NCBI RefSeq assembly: GCF_019175385.1
Contig: NC_083338.1
Location: 68,580,712-68,644,711, forward strand
Length of the DNA: 64,000 nucleotides
Source of the DNA: Lycium barbarum
Taxonomy: Eukaryota; Streptophyta; Magnoliopsida; Solanales; Solanaceae
Direction: 5' to 3'
Shown here: one piece after another, positions 1 through 12,790 of the stretch
Layout of the letters: every line of letters begins with the position of its first letter
Numbering within the stretch: the stretch's first letter is position 1
The notes under the pieces: model-generated
What the model saw: only the letters and a program-made list of their open reading frames with translations
Databases searched by the model: none
What the model was told of the DNA's origin: nothing
Program-made: the position numbers and the translations under genes

Positions 1-2295
1 AGGTGTACATAATCCGACGAGGCTAACAAAATGACATCCAAAATATAGGCCGACAAGGCCAAACACATCTAACTATATACACATGTCTACGAGCCTCGAA
101 GGAGAGTATGTCATATCCTATAGGCGGGACAGGACCCCGCTATGCCCATAAATTTACACACAAAAGAATAAGTACCAAAAGTTGTAGCTTCGAATGAAAT
201 GGAGCTCCGCTATATAGTCCCTGAGTAATAAGGCTATGGATCAAGTCTGTCTCCCTGGCTACCTGCGGGCATGACGCAGCGTCCACAAACAAAAGGACGT
301 CAGTACGAAAAATGTACTGAGTATGTAAAGCATGATTAACATCATTATAGAAGCATAATAAGCAACATAAGAAATAGCATAAGATGGGAGATAGTAGTAT
401 CATCGTCACAAACACTTACTTGCTTCTCATAGGGACTTTCCATTTCTAATGCGTGATAGTGTACATACATCCATATCCGCATCCGTATCCATATTCTTAT
501 TCGTACTCATTTATATTTCGTATCCATAATCATATTCACATACATATTCATATTCATATTCTTATCATTGACATAGCATAGCCGACCACAAAGGTTCGGT
601 GTTTCGCGTACCCGACCATGGCTAGGCTCGGTGATTATACATACCTGGCCCTACCAAGGCTCAGGGTTACACATACCTGGCCGTACCAAGGCTCGGGGTT
701 ATCCGTATCCAACTGCAGTGGTGCGCGCGCAATACATATATATTCTACCCGGCCATATAAGCTCGGGATTTCATAATAGTCATACATAGACACATATACA
801 TAAGAGCTCATAAGTATCTTTAGCATTATTACTATCGTCGTTCATTACATCTATCCTTAAAGGATTACTCGTCATATGAGGAATTTAGTACAATCGTAAC
901 ATATCGAGAATAATGAGCTTAGTAGCTTTTAAAGATAGCATCATTTGGAGGACATCATAGGCTTATAGAAGATTAGATATTTGGCCAAAGAACCACGCCT
1001 TATGAAAGAAGGGTTAGCCTTACATACCTTTCCGTTCAACTATTCTATCACTTGCACGTTCTCCTTCAATGCTCACGTTTCTTCCTTCATTAGACTATAT
1101 ACTAACATTAGAAAATCGATAGCTTTGCAGACTTAACTAAAGCTAGAAAAAATTGGGCAGCATTCCCTTTGTTTATAAAACTTCCTCCATATCATACATC
1201 AACTCCCAAACATCTATAATAACATTTACAACATCATAATAATAGTCTTCATTCTTCTACATTACCCATATTCCTCAATTCACTTCAAGTCATCCATACC
1301 CATGGTCATGGCACACTATTACATTCACTCATATACAACGTCTATCCCATGTTCTTAATATCATATATATAACATGATTATAATCATAACATATCAAGAA
1401 TCATGACTCAACCCAAGCTACCACTCACAACATCACTATTCTCATATTCAAGACCCATTTTCTATATTCTTCTACAATCCAAGTCTTTCAATGTCTCAAA
1501 ACGTTGAACAACATGGAAATACAATAAAACCTACCTTAGATGGTGTGGGAAAGAATCTTGAGTGGAAATACTTCACTTGAACCAAACCTTAGTTCATTTC
1601 CAATGGAATCTTTTGTAGTCCTCTAACCCTTGGAAGCTTTCTAACACATAAACACTTGATTCTAGTCTTTGATCTTTGTGTTCTCTTGGACTTGAGTGGA
1701 ATGTGCTTAGAGAAGGGTTTTGAGCTCTCAACACTTGTAGAAGATGAAAAATGAAGTAAAATAACCCAAGGCATATATTTATACAAACACTAAAAATCAG
1801 CCCGTCGGGACTTCCACGGACACTTATACGGTCCGTATACTATTGTACGGCCCGTATAAGTGGTCGTGGTTCACCAACCAGAAAATCATCTCCCTACTGG
1901 GAGTTATACGGACCCCTTATACGGACCGTATGAAGTTATACAAACCGTATAAGTGGTTGTATAACTCCACTTCTCTGAAATGGATTCCGTCGTTTCGTTC
2001 GATCTCCAATCCTTATGGAACCTTCTTGACACTTGTTTAGCACCTCATTAACAATCTAAGGGACGTTATCCAAAACATCGTTAAGTCATCATTAACTTGG
2101 TACTCGTAAATCCTTTTCGATACATAACGTATGCCTTGCCTTCTCTTGGCAAACTTTCTCCTCTTACCTCGAATGTCTTTGAAATCTTAATTAGGGTCAT
2201 CAAATGTCATTCCTTACTTATTGAAATACCGTATACTCGTTCCCTTCATTAGTCTATTCACTGTGCATCAAGGGGGAATTTTCTAAGGTGTAACA
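1..2295 (-). repeat. Ty3-type LTR, cut by the window edge
   Basis: The plus strand ends in AAGGTGTAACA at 2295, the complement of a TGTTACACC LTR head, so the LTR belongs to a minus-strand element. The next base enters the RT reading frame of an older Ty3 element, so this LTR interrupts that gene. The left end lies outside the window, so a solo LTR and a full element cannot be told apart. In sense order it holds a palindrome cluster (1810-1960), a TATA box, a donor-like AAG|GTAGG (near 1535), a second donor-like motif (near 1026), a CCGG/CTCGG-rich repeat block (590-770) and a CAGTAC/GTACTG hairpin (300-320). Its tail resembles the LTR fragment ending at 41205, so they are probably one family. 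Confidence 0.85.
1776..1783 (-). promoter_or_regulatory. LTR TATA box
   Basis: TATAAATA on the minus strand lies directly downstream, in element sense, of the CGGACCGTAT-type palindrome cluster. It is about 250 nt upstream of a 5' splice-site-like sequence. The position fits a U3 core promoter. Confidence 0.6.
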
Positions 2296-2977
2296 AATAT
2301 CATCGATGAACATAATCACGAATAAATCAAGAAAAGGCCTGAACACATTATTCATCAAATTCATCAATATCGCCGGGGCGTTAGTCAGTCCAAATGACAT
2401 TACCCGAAACTCGTAATGGCCATATCTAGTTCTGAAGGCTATCTTCAGGATATCCTCTTCCTTAACCCTCACTTGGTGGTATCCCGACCTTAGATCTATT
2501 TTTGAGAATCACTTGGCACCTTGCAACTGATTGAACAAATCATCAATCCTTGGAAGTGGATATTTATTCTTTATGGTCACCTTATTCAATTGTCTGTAGT
2601 CAACACACATTCGTAAGGATCCATCTTTCTTCCTTACGAACAACACAGGCACTCCCCATGGCGATGAACTAGGCCTAATAAAATCTTTTTCAAGCAGATC
2701 TTTTAGTTTTGCCTTTAAATCCTTTAATTCGCAGGAGCCATTCGATAGGGAGGAATAGATATGGGATTAGTATCCGGCAACACATCAATGGTAAACGCAA
2801 TCTCCCGCTCTGGTGGATGTCCTGGAAGCTTGTTCGGCAATACATTTGGAAACTCATTCACCACGGGGACGGATTGAAGAGTTGGTGGTTTTGCCTCTAT
2901 GTCTTAAACCCGGACTAAATGATAGATATAGCCCTTCGCAATCATCTTCCATGCTTTAAGAAAGGAAATAAACCTAC
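2296..2977 (-). pseudogene. Ty3 gag-pol remnant, protease-RT part
   Basis: The minus strand reads the protease-RT linker (PVVNEF, then the PYRMAP segment) followed by RT motifs [35 protein letters not shown] and FIDDI. It aligns with the complete element at 28470-29150. The frame is broken by stops, for example before DIEAKPP and after GAK, and by indels. It stops abruptly at FIDDI, where the LTR at 1-2295 begins, so the downstream RNase H and integrase are not in the window. Its upstream continuation resumes at 5491 after the inserted solo LTR: the five bases CCTAC are duplicated at both junctions and the AAACCTAC context matches the intact copy. Confidence 0.9.
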
Positions 2978-3282
2978 TGTCACGACCCGACTAGGGGCCG
3001 TGACGGGTACCCGGGGCTAACCACCGAGTACTACTCGTTCCTTACTCATCATAGTCATTATACACTTCTGTACCATTCATATACTCATAATCATAAGACA
3101 ATCATTTTTTTCATTTGAAAACACGATTAACTTTATATACGTAAGCCTTTCGGCTATCAAAATAATAATAGATATATGTACAATCATAGCATCATTAGAC
3201 CATAGTACCCACACATGCGTATCTACGAGCCTCTACTAGAGTACTAGACATATGGACGGGACAAGACCCCGTCGAGCCCATA

Positions 3283-3317
<35 letters not shown>

Positions 3318-5490
3318 CAAAAGAATGAACCAAGTAGCACCTCTGGAACAATGGAGTGCTCTCACATCAGCTAACAGCTCCTACGAGCCTGGATCAAGCT
3401 CACCTCCCTGCCTACTTGTGGGCATGAACACAACGTCCAAAGAAAACGGACGTCAGTACGAACATTGTACTGAGTATGTAAGACAAGAATGAAATAAACA
3501 TAATAGAAGGATTATGAGCCATAAGAGGAAGGTATAACCTGCATGAGTTTCATAGGTGAAAACATCTCATACATATATCGTATATTTACATAATCATAGT
3601 ACATATGTCATCACAGCACATATATCATCACATCATAATCCTCGTCGTTAACCCGCGTCCGGGTAACCATCATACGCCGCCCACTAGTGGTGACCATGCC
3701 CGGCCATCTAGGCTCAGTGTAAACATAGCAGCCCGCTTTAGCGGTGACATGCCCGGCCATTTAGGCGCGGTGGAATCATATCGTCATATAATCAATCAAA
3801 AATTCATCATTTTTACACATCTCACAGGCATAACATAATATTACATTATTGATCATCGCATAGACATATCATGACTTAGCATCGTTATACATTTATCATC
3901 AAGAGCATACACTAGAATTTGAAGGCAACTATGGCTACGTCGGGGTGACATAAGGTCGTGAGCCCCCGACTATATAATGGAGTAATCATCAACATCATAT
4001 CTCACCTTGAAAGAATTAACAATTTAAGGTGAGTGTACGCAAAGAGAAGCATCGACGAAACCATGCTTAGAATTATTAGCGTGTATGGACATCTTATATT
4101 GCACTAAGATTCCTCATACTTATATTAATCATCATCATTATCATGCTTGTATTGTATTTCCTTTCTTAATCATATGCGTATGTACCTTTGTATATCTATG
4201 GACTCATAGTCTCCATCGTATAGGATGATCATGGAAAATTTGAAAGATTCATGCCTTTGAAGGAAAGGATTAGTCTTACATAACTCTTTTGTTTGACAGT
4301 TTTATCGCTTGATCGTTCTCCTTCGATGCTCGCGTTTCTACCTTCAAGAGGATTTGCATTAACGTTAATTAATCGATTACAAAAACGTGTTACCATTTCT
4401 AGGGAAAATTGGGCAGCATTTCCTTTGTTTCTACTACTTTCCCCATGTTCTATATTAACTCCCAAACATTGATAACAACATTCACAACAACAATCATCAT
4501 CCATCTATATTATCCACATTTCATAATTTCACTCCAATTTCTCCATAATCATGGTCATAGTTCATTATTGCATTTTTCTCACATATAATACTTATTCCAT
4601 GTTCTAAATGTCGTTCACAACATACTTACAATCATAACATACCAATATTCATAATTCACCCCGAACTACTACTCAACAATGACAATATTCACACATTCAT
4701 GACTCGTTTCCTACCTCCTTCTACAATCCAAGTGTTTCAATTTTTCAATGCCTTAAATAACATGTAAATACCATAAAACTCACCTTAGATAGTGTAGGAA
4801 TAAGCCTTGAGTTGAGATATTCCTCTTTCACCAAAACCCTAGCTCACATCCCTTGAGTTTTCTTGGTGTAGATGAACTTTTACTAGGTGTCATAGATTTG
4901 ATTTCATGGATTTGGTATAGTTGGTCATGGTTTTCCCTTAGTTTCTTGTGGATGAATAAAAGAGAAAGTTATAGAGGCTTCTTGGTGTGTGGAGAAGTGG
5001 AAATGAAATGAATTAAAATGAGAGAAGGGTCCTTATATTAAATCTTGAAATCAGTCCCGACCGAGATACACGGTACGATCGACGAAGCGTCGATTGGATC
5101 GACCGAGCGTCGATCTGATCGTCGAAGTCGTTAAATTTCCAGTGAGCAACCTTTCATTTCCTTTTATTCTACGGTGAGAAAGACAATCTGTCAAACTGAT
5201 CGACGGAGCGTCGATCTGATCTGTCGAATGGTCTTCGCGCTAACTCAATTCTACGGTACAATCGACGAAGCGTCGGCCCGTTCGACGGTACAAAGAACGA
5301 CCGTCGAACCCTTCTTTCGCAGAACTGTAGTGAAGTTTCTTTTGACAAACTTTTCTCCCTTGCCTCAAACTTCTTTGGAATCTTAATTAGAATCATTAAG
5401 CATCCCTTCTTACTTGTAGGGACATCATGTACACCTTAACTTACGTTAGTCCATTCACCGCTCAGCAACCCAAAGATTCGAGGTGTAACA
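2978..5490 (-). mobile_element. Solo LTR of a Ty3 element (TSD CCTAC)
   Basis: It begins TGTCACGACCC and ends GAGGTGTAACA on the plus strand, with no internal region. The perfect 5-bp duplication CCTAC at 2973-2977 and 5491-5495 shows insertion into the gag-pol of an older element, followed by LTR-LTR recombination. Internal features in sense order are a palindrome array built on GATCGACGAAGCGTCGAT (5055-5290), a TATAAGG box (5031-5037), a donor AAG|GTGAG (near 4793), GC-rich stem repeats (3640-3780) and the CAGTAC hairpin (3453-3473). A short TA run sits at about 3290-3316. Confidence 0.95.
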
Positions 5491-7259
5491 CCTACCTCTC
5501 GGGGACACTGTATTACCTTTCCATTCTAACACTGGTTCTCTCGGAAACTGGAATCGAACCATCTTTGTTCTACAATCCACATTCGCGTAATAGGAGGCTA
5601 ACCAATCCATACCCATAATAACGTCAAAATCTAACATTTTTAACTCATGTAAATCAGCCTTAGTATGACGGTTGCAAACTACAATCACACAATTCCTATA
5701 TACCCGCCTAGCTACCACTTGGTACCCTACAGGTGTGGACACGTCAAAAGGTTTGATTGGCTCAAGTTTCACCCCAATACGATTGGCAACATAAGGAGTA
5801 GTATATGACAAACTAGAACCCGGGTCAATCAATGCATACACATCATGAAAGGATGCTGACAATATACCTATGACAACATCGGGGGAAGACTCAAGATCCT
5901 GCCGCCCGGCTAGTGCGTAGATACAATTCTGAGGACCACTTGAGCAAGATGCTCCTCCGCTACCTCTACAGCTACCTACTGGTGCTTGCGAACCTTTCCC
6001 CAAAGGGCGCATGGACGACGAAGAACCCGCTACTGATCCTGTAGGCTCGACCCTACCTCTTCCAACCATTGATGGACAATCACGCATCATATGCCCAGTC
6101 TGACCATAGGCATACCAAGCACCTGAACCCAGTGGCACTGTCCTGAATGCAGTTTACCATACTGAGTGCACTGTGGTACAGGTGGTCTCATCTAACTGGG
6201 ATCGCCTCTATACTGGGAACCCGAAACTCTGGAGCTCTAGCTCGGTCCGGAATAAATGGGACGGTCAAATCTCTTGCCCGCAAATCGAGAAGGTGCGCTG
6301 GCCACTGATTGACTTGAATACCTGGAGTACTGCTGCCTCTGCCCTCCTCTATACTCACCAACAACACCAGAAGATCTGGCCCTCTAACTATACCCTATAT
6401 CAGAATCACGCTCACCCCTTTGCAGTCGCTGATGTTCTTCCAAATTCTGAGCATGAGCTTGAATACGAGTAATATCCATTCCATTCTGAAGCAAGGTCGT
6501 CAAGCACTTCTTAATAAAATGTGGCCCCCACCCACTCACGAATCGGTGTACACAGTCTCCCATATCGGCTACCATGGCTAGGGCATACCTAGCCAAAGAA
6601 TTAAAGTAAAGATTATACTCTCGACCACTCATATTCCCCTGTCGGAGATTCAAGAACTTGTCAGCTCGGACCCGTCGAACCTCCGGTGGCAAATAGCGTT
6701 GGAGAAAGGCATCCACGAACTCTTGTCACACCGGGGGAAGTGCATTTACCCCTCTAGAAGATGTCCAAGTGTTGTACCAATGGACGGCTACATCCCACAA
6801 TCTATAAGAAGCCAATTCCACTGACTCAGTATCAGAAGCATGTATTATTCGTAGCGTCCTCACCAACTCATCAATAAAGCCCTGCGGGTCTTCATCCGGC
6901 TTTGTCCCGTAGAATTCTGGAGGATTCAGACTAATAAAGTCACGGGCTCTCGCACTGACCTCTCTATCACCCTGGCCCGGGCCCTACCACTGGGCATAAG
7001 CGGTAACTAACTGGGTCAGCAACTGAATAACCTCTCTCATCTGCTGGCATAAGGTATCAGGTGGAGGAACTGGGGGTACTGGAGCAGGAGCTGAAGCCCC
7101 TTCATGCTCCTTTGGTAGGGGTGGAGTAGGAGAGGTTCGAGATAAAACCTCATTATGAGACTCACCCTCTTCGATTTCTGCTGGTGGCTCCCGTTCAGAC
7201 CTTCTTCCAGCCACCGTCTTTCCCTTCTGGGCCGCCACACCTTTCCTCTTTATAGCCAT
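5491..7259 (-). pseudogene. Ty3 gag-protease remnant (upstream half)
   Basis: This is the gag and protease part of the same old element as 2296-2977. From the start near 7259 (MAIKRKG) it reads a basic N-terminus, an in-frame TAG at 6984-6986, the gag core with NPPEF and YLPPEVRR, a zinc knuckle damaged at two cysteines (WYAYGQTGHMMRDC near 6115), and the protease site ALIDPGSSLSY with DVIMGMDWL. Frame damage includes a stop near the VNALPPV segment and another before RARSSG. The last 11 residues of the open frame ending at 5455 are encoded by the inserted solo LTR. Compared with the complete copy at 26116-30891 it is clearly older. Confidence 0.9.
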
Positions 7260-7467
7260 CGCTGAAATCATAACACACGATTATGAGAAAGGGAAACCTG
7301 AGAACATAGCTCTATCGCACGATCTAACATAATAAAGAAGGTCAATTATTCCTAAATTCCCTGCAACCTCCTGTTTATAAGTGTGGCGCGCTTCATACCC
7401 ATAAATAGGACTCTATCAAACATGGCTCGTAGACATACCCTTGGACAAACTGCTCTGATACCACTTT
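7260..7467 (-). other. Ty3 5' leader with primer-binding site
   Basis: In sense order this begins next to the 5' LTR with the PBS (minus-strand TGGTATCAGAGCA at 7451-7463), the form expected for initiator tRNA-Met priming. A hairpin follows at 7369-7410, then the motif TCGTGCGATAGAG, then the gag start. The same layout occurs at 30892-31096 and 37195-37394, and in looser form at 53765-53981. Confidence 0.85.
7369..7410 (-). promoter_or_regulatory. Leader hairpin with GCGCGC loop
   Basis: On the RNA (minus) strand the outer arms UCCUAUUUAU and AUAAACAGGA pair at 9 of 10 positions. An inner stem GGGUAUG/CACACUU leads to the loop AAGCGCGC, which contains a self-complementary hexamer. It corresponds in position to hairpins at 30999-31039, 37294-37335 and 53881-53911. 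A role in genomic RNA dimerisation is inference. Confidence 0.6.
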
Positions 7468-8999
7468 TGTCACAATCCAGCCGGAGGGCCATAACGGGCA
7501 CCCGGTACTAACTTGCCGAGCACCTCTGATCTTACATTTCATAAGCATTTCTAGGTGGACCACACAGACAGCTCGTGGGTACCATACTTAGGACAATCAT
7601 CAACAACTATGCCCATGCGTATAAGCCAACAAGGCTACCAAAATATTATGCAACAATAAGAACCGATAAGGTTATAGAACATCTAGGTATATACATCTGT
7701 CTACGAGCCTCTGTATAGAATACATGGATTCATTTAGTATCATAAGGACTTCGAGAATCATGAACTTCTAGATTTTGGGAATAAGAATGTTATGGAAAAC
7801 ATGTGTAGGTTTATAAGAAAGAATCATGCCTTTTAAAAGAAATGGACTTAGCCTTAACATACCTTTGGTCTCCTTAACTACTTAAGGTTTACCCTCCCGA
7901 GCTCGTAAATCTACATTCAGAGAATTCGTACTATCGTTAGGCTTATCTTTGTATGCTTATCTTAAGCTTTCAAATTATATCACATTGGAATCTGCCAAAA
8001 ATAGGGCAGCATCTCCCCTGTTTATATCCCTAGTCTGAAATCACAATACCAACAACCAACACAACTACAACAACACTCACACCAACAACATTATCATCCA
8101 TACAAAAATATTTCATAAAACATCCCACATGATGTTTATCCAATTTCTCAACCAACAAATTCGCTATACGATCATTTAATAGCTTTACCTCTGAAAATAA
8201 ACCTAAATCAATATCAATAAGGAAAAATTCATACCTTGCTCCCGCTAGAATCTTAATATCTTCAATATTCACCTTGATTTCAAGCCAAGATTCCCCGCAA
8301 TACGATATTATAGTCGCAACTATATGCTGTCCGAACCTAAATCTGGAGATTACACTTGATTCGCTTTAAAAGCTTATGAACGGAAGTTAAGGGAAAGTTC
8401 CAGAAAGTTTGGGAGAGGTTTAGGGGTGTTTGGATGAAAAATGAGAGGGTAAACCCCCTTTTATAATGTTCTAGAGTCGGCTTGCACCGACCTAGAATTT
8501 GCTCTGCGTGTTCGCGCCATCTTGGGGCACGTTCGCGCTGAGTTATCCCTTGTTCCTCTACACGTTCACGCCACCTCCAGGCGCATTCGCGCAGAGTTAA
8601 TCCCTGCTCTGGCAGTCTGTCTTAAAATGCTCATAACGTTTGATTTCTATGTCTGATTGACGCGCGATTTGTTGTGTTGGAAACTAGACTTCCTGAACTT
8701 CAATTTAGGCTTTTGTTTCACTTCAAAACTCCTAATACACTAAAATATATTCTTTCCCCAAGATAGACCAACATTATCGTATGAAATCCTACCCAAATTT
8801 TCTCCAAAGTTCCAAAAACTTAATCTCCTTGATTCACTTGTTCTCCATTCCATCCATAACCTATTGCATGAGCTTAAACCCTCATAACCACAAGATAAGC
8901 ATATATAATCTCATATATCTTTGACAATAACTCCAGTGTCCACAATTGAACAACTAACACCTAGCGAATCTCAACGTACAAAAATTACGAGGTGTAACA
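7468..8999 (-). repeat. 5' LTR of the decayed Ty3 element
   Basis: It runs from TGTCACAATCC to GAGGTGTAACA on the plus strand, with the PBS immediately to its left, so it is the 5' LTR of a minus-strand element. The right target-duplication base group is CAAGC (9000-9004); the matching left end is outside the window. A strong TATAAAAGG box lies at 8457-8465, downstream of a GTTCGCGC/GCGCATTCGCGC array (8480-8605). A donor-like AAG|GTATGA is near 8233. Confidence 0.9.
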
Positions 9000-9001
9000 C
9001 A

Positions 9002-10039
9002 AGCGATAAGACCGAGAAAGTAACCAAAAGTCTAGAACAACTACTATAGGACAAACGCACTATGTAGGAAGATAACATTAATGAACGTTCAGAAGGAGAA
9101 AACACAGTGGTTGAATGGCAGAAAGCCGCTAAAGGAAAAATAAGCAAAGGACCCGTCAAACAACATAGCAAGCATGACTCAAAGCATTAAACAACTGAGA
9201 AAGAAAAGATGGAAAACGTGTAAAGGGAAAGACTTCAAAGAATATAAAATATGCGAAAAGAAAGAGGGTTTCACAAAAAATGGAAGAAGCTGTCAGTAAA
9301 GACCAGGGTAAAAGAAAAGGAAATCAAGTTAACAGTAAAAGATTTAGGAAGAATTCTTGGTATACCAACAAAGGGTTATGATGAATACATCAGGAAAGAA
9401 TTTGTCAAGTATGGTCTCGAGGAAGCAAAGTATATCTAGTTCCCAAGTTCGAGCAATGAAGAGAGGCAAAAGCTCCTAGGCCAATACTCAAAGGGGAAAT
9501 GAGCCCAGAACATAAAATTATGTTTGAATTGGTGAAAAAGTGCATCATGCCTAGATCTTAAAGGAGAAATGAGGAAAACTGTAGAGATATGATGATAATG
9601 GGAATCCTCAAAACAAAAGGCAGTACAAATCTACCTGCAGTAGTGATTAACCACATAGGAAGGGTTGTTGAAGGGGGGCATGCTCTACCATATGGATTCT
9701 GGCTAACCAAAATATTTAAAGATGCGAAAATTTATCTAGGGACAGTCAAGATAGGAGGAAAAAATGAGATGATCTACGTGAACATATTAGGAGAGTGTAA
9801 TCTTCTTCCAAAGAGCGGGTGTTAAAAGCAACAAAAAGGTCACAAATCTGATAAAAGAACTAGAAGACAAAAGAAAGAAGAAGGAAAAATTGGAAGAAAA
9901 AGTTGTGTTACTAAAGGTCCAGAATGCTGAACTAAAGAATCTCCTGATAGGTGAACAAAGTGTAATACTTGTTAGGGTTAACCAACCTTTAACCAAGGTT
10001 GATTCATCAACCTCTGTCAACAATACCCTTGTCTCCTAG
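9002..10039 (+). pseudogene. Sirevirus-type env-like ORF, decayed
   Basis: One plus-strand frame runs from 9002 with scattered stops through a basic segment, the core LTVKDLGRILGIPTKGYDEY (9320-9390), IMPRS-stop-RRNEENCRDMM (9547-9597) and the LPYGFWLTKIF motif (near 9690). After a frame change at about 9828 it ends in a 70-residue Lys/Glu/Leu-rich coiled coil (VTNLIKELEDKRKKKEKLEE) with a TAG at 10037. The LPYGF motif and C-terminal coiled coil fit the envelope-like third ORF of SIRE1/ToRTL1-type Ty1/copia elements, from knowledge of that family. The following PPT-like region and LTR support this. At least six nonsense codons make it non-functional. Confidence 0.6.
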
Positions 10040-10928
10040 AAATAGGCATCTGTGTACCTTTACCTAATTATCCTACCTTATGAGGCATTAGCTAGCTAAA
10101 ATTTCTTTTATAACTTTGTGATTCATGATGCATGAATGAACAGAATGTTGATCCTAGCACTTCAACTTAATCAATGATGAATTTGCTAAAATATGTTTTT
10201 GATAATGACAAAAGGGGAAAGAAATACTTATGAAACATGATTAAGGGTTAGGGAAAAGAACCGGTCCCCCCTCATAATAGAACAATCAGTTTCCAAGTCG
10301 TATACATGGAAGAGATTGACTACAAAGCTTGTAGGACATACCTAGTTGCCAATTAGGAATACTCTTTATAAAGGAACTATTTCTTACTTATAAAAGAACA
10401 GTCCTATTAGAAACCACTAGATGAGTTATAAGGAAGGAAAAGAATTAGAGAGGTAAGGCTAGAAAACATAAAGTCCAGAGCTAAAGAACCCGGTCCTTAA
10501 CACATCAAGGGACAACATATCATCATCACAGGTTCAATATAACCTAGTCGTCTAACAGGCTGCAACGAGTGGAACGTAAGTCCTATATAGATTAAGCAAA
10601 CCATCATACTTTCTTGATCCAACGACATATTAAGCAATCCCTCTTACTTAATCTTACTGACTCAACAATCTTACAGATCTTGCTGAACTCGAGGGGGAAC
10701 TACTACGAGCTTATAAACCTCATGTAGTGAGCCTTAGTTTTATCATCACAAAGTTGTAGTGTTAGAACAACATGGAGCTAGTTCTAAGGGGAAAATTGTT
10801 AGCATATGAGCAAAGCTTAAAGGGGAAGAAACAGATACAGATCTAACTATGAAGAAGTAAGCTGGACAACATATCCATGAAGATATATGAAGCTGCTATG
10901 TGTTTGTCATCATCAAAAAGCGAGAAAT
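10040..10928 (+). other. Sirevirus 3' untranslated region and PPT
   Basis: No coding frame was seen. Purine-rich tracts (GAGGGGGAAC near 10690, AAAGGGGAAG near 10820) recur. The segment ends in GTCATCATCAAAAAGCGAGAAAT at 10906-10928, a decayed form of the CATCATCAAAAAGGGGGAGA polypurine tract typical of Sireviruses. The motif ACCGGTCC is present here (near 10260, as AACCCGGTCC near 10490) and again inside the LTR. Confidence 0.5.
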
Positions 10929-11907
10929 TGTTGAGTAGCTGTTGGCTCAATGATCATGAGCTTTTACATTGAAGTTTTGATTATTTGATAAATAATGTAC
11001 ACAAGACAATCAATAGGAGATATATGGAGTAACTCATTTGAAGAGCTAGATATCTAATCAGAGCTCCAAAGGACTAAGTGAAGCAATCACAACAATTAGA
11101 AGAACAACTCAAAGGAACCGGTCCTTAAGCTACTGGAGACTCAAGTTATTTCATGACTAACATTGGAGAAGGCGGAATATTTAGTGATTTCTATTCAATG
11201 AAGAGTTGGATTTCAGTTATGGTAATATTCTACAATATACCATAAGTTGACAAACGTGGTAATTAGCATTGTAGTAGGACAGGAAGTCGATAGGAAAACA
11301 TGGCAAGAAAGGAAGATCCAAGTCAAGCAGTGAAATCAAAACCTTTTTGGATTCAATATTAGAATGCGGCGACTACTACTACATATACACAGCACTATCA
11401 AGAAATGGAGCTTGGAAGCCACAACAACAAAATGCTCCAATAAAGAGATAAACGTGAGCGCAATCAACTCCTTCATCTCAAGAAGAGCCAACTATCCAAA
11501 CCACAAAGAACCCAAGCATATCAAGATTCATCTATCTAGTACTTTAGTTGTAGTTAGGTTCTTTTTTTGTTCCCACCTATTTACCTTTACAAGTATTGTG
11601 TAATAGGTGCTGGTTAGTTAGTTACTTATCCCCACCTAGCAACTAGGTTTCTTGAGACAGACTGTTGAAGAAACATGTCCCTTAGTTTTGACAAGGAAGT
11701 TGTAAACCTGTTTATCTGCTCGGTTATAGTGAAGATTTGAGAAAATCCTATCGGAAGATAAGTCATAGTTTTTTACTCTCTTGAGCAAGGAGTTTTCCAC
11801 GTGAAAATTATTGTGTTAAATATTTTATTTCTGCTGCATTACCTTTATACGAAAATTGTTTCTAAAATCAGATTGTAGAAGCATATAGGAGTAGCCCGAT
11901 CCTAACA
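10929..11907 (+). repeat. Sirevirus-like 3' LTR
   Basis: It starts TGTTGAGTAG directly after the polypurine tract and ends in CCTAACA, giving TG...CA termini. Length is about 980 bp. The upstream internal gag-pol is absent, replaced by the junction at 9000, so only the 3' end of the element survives. Confidence 0.65.
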
Positions 11908-11959
11908 CTTTTTCTTCAGAACTCCAAGCTCAATCCTCAAATGTTGCTGCTGCTCCTCT

Positions 11960-12790
11960 TACTACCAGATTAAATCAAGATATCATTGACGAATACAATA
12001 ATGAAGGAATGGTTTGAACATTCTGTTCATTAAGTCCATGAAATATGTTAGGGCATTGGTCAGCCCAAAAGACACCACTAGAAACTCATAATGTCCATAA
12101 CGCGTTTCGGAAGATGTCTTAGGGATATCCTCCGCCTTAATCTTCAACAGATGATAACCGAACCTCAAATCAATCTTACAGAAGACCGAAGCACCCTAAA
12201 GCTGATCAACCAGTCATAAATGTGAGGTATCAAATACTTGTTCCAAATTGTCACCTTGTTCAATTTTTGATAGTCGATACACATATGCATAGATCCATCC
12301 TTCTTATTCACAAAAAGCACAGGAGCACCCCAAGGGAAAGACTAGGTCTAATGAACCCTTTACTCAACAAATCCTGTAGTTGCTCCTTCAAATCCTTTAA
12401 CTCGGTTGGTGCCATCCGATATGGTGGAATAGAAATAAGATATGTGCCCGGCTTCAAGTCAATGTAGAAATCAATATCATGATGAGGCGGAATACCAGGT
12501 AGGTATATTGGAAGGACCTCAGAAAAATCACTCACCACCTATATGGACTCAAGTGTAGGAGTCTCCGCACTAGTATCCCAAATATGCGGCGAGTAAGACA
12601 AACATCCTTTCTCTACCATCCGCCGAGCCCTAATAAACGATATTACTTTCTTCGAAGTGTGACTAAGAGCACCTCTCTACTCTGCTCTATGGAACCCCGC
12701 ATAGCTAACACAACAGTCTTGGTAGGACAATCCAATATCGCTTGATAGAGATTGAAATGGGTCTACACAATTAACAACTTCATGCTTACA
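11960..12790 (-). pseudogene. Ty3 protease-RT fragment
   Basis: On the minus strand, from 12790 leftward, it reads a damaged protease C-terminus (ISFIRARRMVEKG), LPGIPPHHDIDFYIDL, PPYRMAPTELKDLKEQL, GFIRPS and then RT as far as FGLTNAL and a shifted FVNDILI. Stops and indels are frequent. It is more divergent from the two complete elements here than they are from each other, so it represents another family or an older insertion. Gag, integrase and flanking LTRs are missing. Confidence 0.85.

Noticed and set aside
2254..2472. 72-residue ORF spanning RT and further
   Set aside because: Its last residues are encoded by the inserted LTR, so it is a chimera, not a gene product.
5174..5396. Overlapping ORFs on both strands in 5169-5396
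   Set aside because: They fall in the palindrome array of a solo LTR, which produces mirror-like reading frames.
7451..7463. tRNA fragments at PBS sites (also 31081, 37379, 53965)
   Set aside because: Only 12-13 nt complementary to a tRNA 3' end; these are primer-binding sites, not tRNA genes.
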